Shown piece by piece: positions 59,204-64,000 of a DNA stretch of 64,000 bases. Each line of letters begins with the position of its first letter. Position 1 is the first letter of the stretch. Position numbers and translations under genes: made by a program. Below the pieces are notes generated by a model, which was not told where the DNA came from, made no database searches, and saw nothing but the letters and a program-made list of their open reading frames with translations. The stretch is taken from the NCBI GenBank assembly GCA_963556145.1, contig OY744463.1, forward strand, positions 7,254,001 to 7,318,000, in the 5' to 3' direction. This DNA is from Hygrocybe punicea. Lineage: Eukaryota > Basidiomycota > Agaricomycetes > Agaricales > Hygrophoraceae.

Positions 59204-61505
59204 GGTATCTTTTTTTTCTCCTGCCTTCTCCTGCCCCCCTACCCCTCCCCTACTCACAAGGTGATGGCGGATGATGAAGAGAAGCCGGGAGGGTGGTGCA
59301 CCCATGTACTGGCACAGGTAAGTCACTGGTCCCTCACCATCTGGCTTCTACTAACAACAACCACTATGACCAGGTGATGTCAGCATCACTGGAAATAGTA
59401 ACAACGAGGATGAACAAGAGCAAGAGCAACAGTGGGGGAATGAAGACAACAAGTCCCCACTCTTCTCCCTGTAGCCGAGCCTCTCCACTGCCTCCCCAAA
59501 CCAACCACCTCGCAAATGAGTATGGCGGTGTCAATTGATGCATGCACAGCATTTGCAAGGTGAACACAAAGCTGACAACAATGGACAGGGCAGGAACAGT
59601 GGGAAAGGGAACAAGGAAAACAAGTCCCCATCCCTCTCCCTGCTGCCCAGCCCTCTGTCACCTCCCCCGCCCACCACACCTTGTGAATGGGTACAGCCAC
59701 ATCAATTGATGCACGCACGGCTTTTGAGAGGACATTGACATTGAAGGAAACAGTGACCATCATCAGGAAAACATGGAGACACAGGGATTTCCAGACAGAT
59801 CTTATCAACAGATAGCTGACTGATATCATGTGATCTAGTGATATATATACTTATCATAATTTAGAACTCTGATAACAATATTGTCACAGTATTCCTCTAG
59901 CTATCACATTGATATTTTAAGATCATGTCATGTAATTCTGATAACAATATTGTCACACTATTCCTGTAGCTATCACATTGATATTCTAAGATCATGTCAT
60001 GTAATTCTGATGTTAAGATGATGAATTCTTGTCAGAGGTATTGCAAGATTGGAATCATTTTGTATGTGGTTATATATTAAAATCTGTACATGGTCACACT
60101 GTTAAGATTTGGCATTCCATTGGCAAGTAACTGGCTTTCTTGTACCTGGAGTCTGTATAAATATGTACACATATGTTGGCACTATTTGGCTGCACACCTG
60201 TGGGTTGAACAAAATACAAATCTTGTTCATGTCTCAATTTTTCATCCTTACACTTATATTAAGCATTCAAATTGGACAATAAGTGAGATAAGATAAAATT
60301 CTAAGACATTGAAATAAGACTAGACCTTGAGATAAGATTAGATAAAATTAATTCTAAGACCTTAAGATAAGATCAGATAAATTCCAAGAAGATTTAAAAT
60401 GAGACCATTATAAGAGAAGTAAATGAGAAAGACAATGGTTAAAAGGAAGAATTTTTTCCCCTCCTATTACTCATAACAGATATTCTAATATCATTGGTTA
60501 CAAATGAATACCAGAATTAGTGGTCAAGACATTGTTGGCAACTAATGCTACATTGACATCAATATGCTTGATGTGATGTATTTTCATCTAGGTAACCATA
60601 AATTATCTGAGTTGACCTGGCCATTATCATAGTGATACTGGATGTTACTTATGATGTATCAGATCAGGTCTTATAAGACTTTCTCATTTGGTGTTCAATT
60701 TCCTGATGTCATGAGGCTGGATGGGGCAAGAACAACAGTGAGGGGGGAATGAGGACAACAAGGCCTCACCCCTCTCCCTGTAGCCCTACCTCCATCTCGC
60801 GAGCATGTGCATCTACATTTCACAAGGTTTTCAGTAGGTATACCTTTTTTTTTCTTTTCTTTTGCAAATCTCTATGTAGCCTACCTAAGTATATGTATAT
60901 TTAAAACAATGAAAAATACCTACTTATATGCACCTTCCGAAGCAACTGTGAAAGGGTGGGTGGCCTGAACACCTTGTGAATGTCGAACCCACATCAATTG
61001 ATGTGGCCGTACCCATTCACAAGGTGTGGTGGGTGGGGGAGGTGGGGGAGGCAACAGAGGGATGGGGACTTGTTGTCCTCGTTCCCTTTCCCACTGTTCC
61101 TGCCCTGTCCATTGTCGTCAGCTTTGTGTTCACCTCATGAATGCCGTGCATGCATCAATTGACACCGCCATACCCATTTGTGAGGTGGTGGTTGGTTTGA
61201 GGAGGCAGTGGAGGGGCTGGGCTACAGGGAGAAGGGTGGGGACTTGTTGTCTTCATTCCCCCACTGTTACTCTTGCTCCAGTTCATCCTCGTTGTCACTG
61301 TTTCCAGTGATGCCAACATCGCCTGGTCATAGTGGTTGTTGTTAGTAGAAGCCAGATGGTGAGGGACCAGTGACTTACCTGTGCCAGTACATGGGTGCAC
61401 CACCCTCCCAGCTTGCTCTCCATCCTCTGCCATCACCTTGTGAGTAGAGTGGGGGTGGTGGGGCAGGGTAGGGGGGCAGGAGAAGGCAGGAGAAAAAAAG
61501 ATACC
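59204..61505. mobile_element. 2.3-kb element with ~550-bp inverted arms
   Basis: Starts GGTATCTTTTTTTTCTCC and ends with GGAGAAAAAAAGATACC. The arms (59204-59760 and 60965-61505) match for more than 500 bp as inverted copies, including GTGGTGCACCCATGTACTGG, TCTACTAACAACAACCACTA and two ~57-bp palindromes each. Each arm has an exon-like frame (AEDGEQAGRVVHPCTGT style) ended by a GTAAGT donor. The spacer is AT-rich and holds a 69-bp direct duplication at 59871-59939/59940-60008. No transposase. Confidence 0.72.
59871..60008 (+). repeat. 69-bp tandem duplication
   Basis: Two adjacent copies beginning GATAACAATATTGTCACA, differing at only a few bases. Confidence 0.85.
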
Positions 61506-61758
61506 TGAAATCGCGCAAATGAGCAGTGTTTATCGTGCAAATAATAAAAATGCATGTGGAACGTCATAGAATCTCACCTCAGTCAACAAAGAGGTGAATG
61601 GAAACAGTGACCATGTCATAACTACTACAGAGGCTGAATGATGTAGATAATGTGGGTGACACTGATGACACAATGGAAAAGATAATGACATGACGCATGA
61701 GACCCAGTGCAAAGTCACAATTTTCAAAAAGATTTAAATAATATATTTCCTTTTATAT

Positions 61759-62946
61759 TAGTGTTGCCGAAGTTCAGTTCGGTCCGGTTCCGACCCTTTT
61801 TGGCGGAACCGCGAACTGAACTTCGGGTCCGGTTTGGCGCATGGCCAAACCTGGACCCGGACGGCATTGAACCGTTTCTCCGCGTTCGGTCTGGGTTCAG
61901 ACGCGGTCTGAACCCTGGACCGAGGTGGGCTCACCCCATGAGCTCCGTTCTCCTCGCGAATGGCAGGCACGTATCAATCGATACGGCGCTACACTTCGCG
62001 AGGTAGTTGGGCTGCGGGGGAGCCGTCCGGCGCTGCTGCTGCCGCCGCTGTCACTGCTGCCATTGCTGCCGCCGCTGTCACTGCTGCCGTTGCTGCCGCC
62101 GCTGTCACTGCTGCCATTGCTGCCGCTGCCGGCGCTGCTGCTGCTGCCATCGCCGTTGCTGCTGCCACTGCTGCTGCTGCTGTCGTGGCCATTGCTGCTG
62201 CCGCCGTTGCTGCTGTTGCTGTTGCTGCTGCTGCCGGCATTGCTGCTGCTGCTGGCCGTCATAGTTGTGGTTGCCGTTGTTGTTGCCGCCGCTGGTGGTG
62301 ATGTTGGATGGCTTTGGCTGTTGCCACTGCCGCTGCTGCTGCTGCTGCTGCCGTTGCTGCCAGCGCTGCTGCTTCCGCTGTTGCTGCTGCTGCTGGCCGT
62401 TGCCGTTGTCGTTGCCTGGTTGCCGTTGCCTTTGCCATTGCCGTTGCCGTTGCCGCCACTGGTGGTGGTGGTGGTGGTGGTGTTGCGGCTGCCCCGCGTC
62501 CGTTGGCATTGCGTTGGCGTTGGCATCCATCTTGTGCCAATGTGGTTGCGATGTGGTCACAGTCGAGTTGCCTGCCGCAAATAACATTAGTAAAGTTAAG
62601 AAAAAAATGGAAACTTACCTTTGAACACAACACAATTTGTGTTGTGTTCAACCCGCGTTGAAGTTGCTGTGTTGCGTGAAAGGTCACGGCCGGTCACATG
62701 ATGCCGTTTAACACGAAATAGTAAGTAAAGAAATACGAAAAACAAATGAAATCAATACCTTAAAAATATCCGCGTTCGCGGTTTGAACGCGATTTGGAGC
62801 CGTTCAGGAAATCCGGCAGGCCTCGAAACCCGGAACTGAACCCGCGGTCCGGTTCAGCACTTGGCTGAACTTAGACCGAACTTAGGGTTCGGTTCGGGGT
62901 TTGAACCGGGTTCGGCTAGGTTCGGAACCGAACTACGGCAACACTA
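61759..62946. mobile_element. Non-autonomous hAT-like element, 8-bp TSD
   Basis: A 1,188-bp element starting TAGTGTTGCCGAAGTTCAG and ending AACTACGGCAACACTA, with TTTTATAT on both sides (61751-61758, 62947-62954), a perfect 8-bp target duplication. Terminal stretches are rich in GGTTC/GAACC. The interior has one ~57-bp palindrome (61950-62005) and a CTG/GCC trinucleotide tract (62030-62420) that yields spurious Gln-, Ala-, Ser- or Cys-rich frames in several frames, and TTGGCATTGCGTTGGC shared with the element at 381. No transposase. Confidence 0.9.
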
Positions 62947-63312
62947 TTTTATATCAATTTGTAACCATGTAGATATGGCAATGATCACTGGGCATTCCAT
63001 TTCCTCAATCATCAAAGACACTTGCTTGACTTTCACTTGGCTTCTTCATGTCCTCACTGTCTCACTCATTTTGAGCTTGAGTGAGGTTTTCTCATATTCA
63101 AAATTTACTTTACATTATACTGATTTCTTTGACAGCCACCTGCAATGTGCCCCGAATGCCAATACTTCTGAAACTGTGCTTGTTACTGCTGGACTCTACA
63201 GCAGGTTTCCAAATGAACTTATTTTGCCCATGCACCCTACTGCCAACAACAGCTTTGCACCACACTCAATGACTATCTATGTCAGCATAATATTGATCCA
63301 GGACTACACAAA

Positions 63313-63792
63313 GGGATGTAGAGGATGACAATGTACCAGATCCTGATGAGGAGATGTCAGATGGGGCTGAGGCCAATGATGACCAAGCACACCAACAGAA
63401 CCTTGTCTAGTGGGTTGAGATATATGATGATCTTGAGGATCTTTATACTGACAACAATCATGTGTCAAATGCACAGTTTGAGCATGCTTCCAATGTACAG
63501 TTCAAGAAACCTCCTGCTAACGATGAACCAGACAATCATTTGGTGAGCATACTTCATGCTGGGCATCCCCACTCACTTAGCACTCACTCCACCCCAGGAC
63601 AATCCTCCAGACGATGCGATTGATCCTGGAAGTCTTGCTGATGTCCACTGGGATGATCCATTGGCCAGACCTGTTCTCCCAGAGCCAGAGCCAGACCCCA
63701 ACCATGAGCCAGTCCCTGAACTTGATCTAATTGGAACATTGGATGACCTTAACATTTGCCTCAATTTCAAGGCCATGACTGTGAGGTTATAG
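63313..63792 (+). pseudogene. Acidic transposon-type ORF fragment
   Basis: An acidic frame (VEDDNVPDPDEEMSDGAEAN) runs through one TAG into EIYDDLEDLYTDNNHVSNAQ, and across a 55-nt GT-AG intron (63545-63599) into DNPPDDAIDPGSLADVHWDD and a stop at 63790-63792. It resembles the acidic N-terminal regions of basidiomycete Tnp2/Plavaka-type transposase genes, such as the one at 18400-18750 here, but no diagnostic domain is present before the window ends. Confidence 0.35.
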
Positions 63793-64000
63793 GTTTGCTC
63801 CTGCCAGGTTACTTGTGTACCCACACATATTGAAAGCAACAGTGATCAGCTACAAATTGGTCTCTGTTTGGCTGCTGTTGCCAACAGCCAAAACCCCATG
63901 TACCATAGCTTTCTTTTGTACCAGAAATCATGTTAGAGCCAATATTATTATTAATGAGTTATCTTGGGTGAGCTAGCAAGCCATGGCGTTCAAGTTAAAG

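Noticed and set aside
61897..62687. Gln-, Ser-, Ala- and Cys-rich frames in several frames
   Set aside because: CTG/GCC trinucleotide tract inside a hAT element; open in nearly all frames.
1..64000. tRNA and rRNA genes
   Set aside because: No cloverleaf with a TTCRANNC-type loop or rRNA sequence was recognised; a tRNA scan was not possible here.

Overview
The window is nuclear DNA of a filamentous basidiomycete, most likely an agaricomycete. Evidence: introns of about 45-60 nt with GT-AG ends and CTAAC-like branch sites; a fungal-type FunK1 kinase; a Crinkler-like P-loop protein; Tnp2 (CACTA), hAT and Ty3 mobile elements; and degenerate multicopy basidiomycete gene families. Species cannot be told from sequence alone. 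Most of the 64 kb is a graveyard of nested mobile elements. Two genes look intact.

Layout. 0-8.9 kb: a ~32-bp satellite interrupted by two hAT-like elements with perfect 8-bp target duplications; an intact four-exon Crinkler-like gene (minus strand, 2036-4333); and a frameshifted CDC73 relic that keeps its introns. 8.9-19.4 kb: a decayed multicopy basidiomycete gene and a Tnp2 transposase gene split by a 4.66-kb LTR element that has gag but no pol and carries an antisense zinc-cluster gene. 20-25.8 kb: a FunK1 kinase gene split by a small LTR element, and an ABC transporter relic. 26.5-34.6 kb: a minisatellite, a Ty3 pol relic, a truncated hAT element and a 4.36-kb long-inverted-repeat element. 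34.6-42.5 kb: a three-level LTR nest (an old reverse copy hit by a young forward copy, itself hit by a third element), with the two inner insertions at the same base of the host element. 42.5-43.1 kb: a hAT transposase relic.

43.6-54.0 kb is the outstanding locus: one gene of about 55 exons, predicted to encode about 2,470 residues, that joins a DUF2235 alpha/beta-hydrolase to an ARM/HEAT-like array. Forty of the repeats follow a strict three-exon rhythm (types A, B, C), each about one exon, all with phase-1 introns, at a period of about 505 bp. All exons keep an open frame across about 7.4 kb of coding sequence. The exception worth noting is a doubtful stretch at 46757-46872.

54-64 kb: two more inverted-repeat elements, a solo LTR, a hAT element with an 8-bp duplication, and a fragment of an acidic ORF. 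A ~57-bp palindrome centred on CATCAATTGATG recurs in several of these otherwise unrelated elements.

Genes here do not form an operon or pathway. The Crinkler-like protein, the FunK1 relic and the hydrolase-repeat gene belong to lineage-expanded fungal families that often sit in repeat-rich DNA. Exon boundaries were read by eye, with no aligner.
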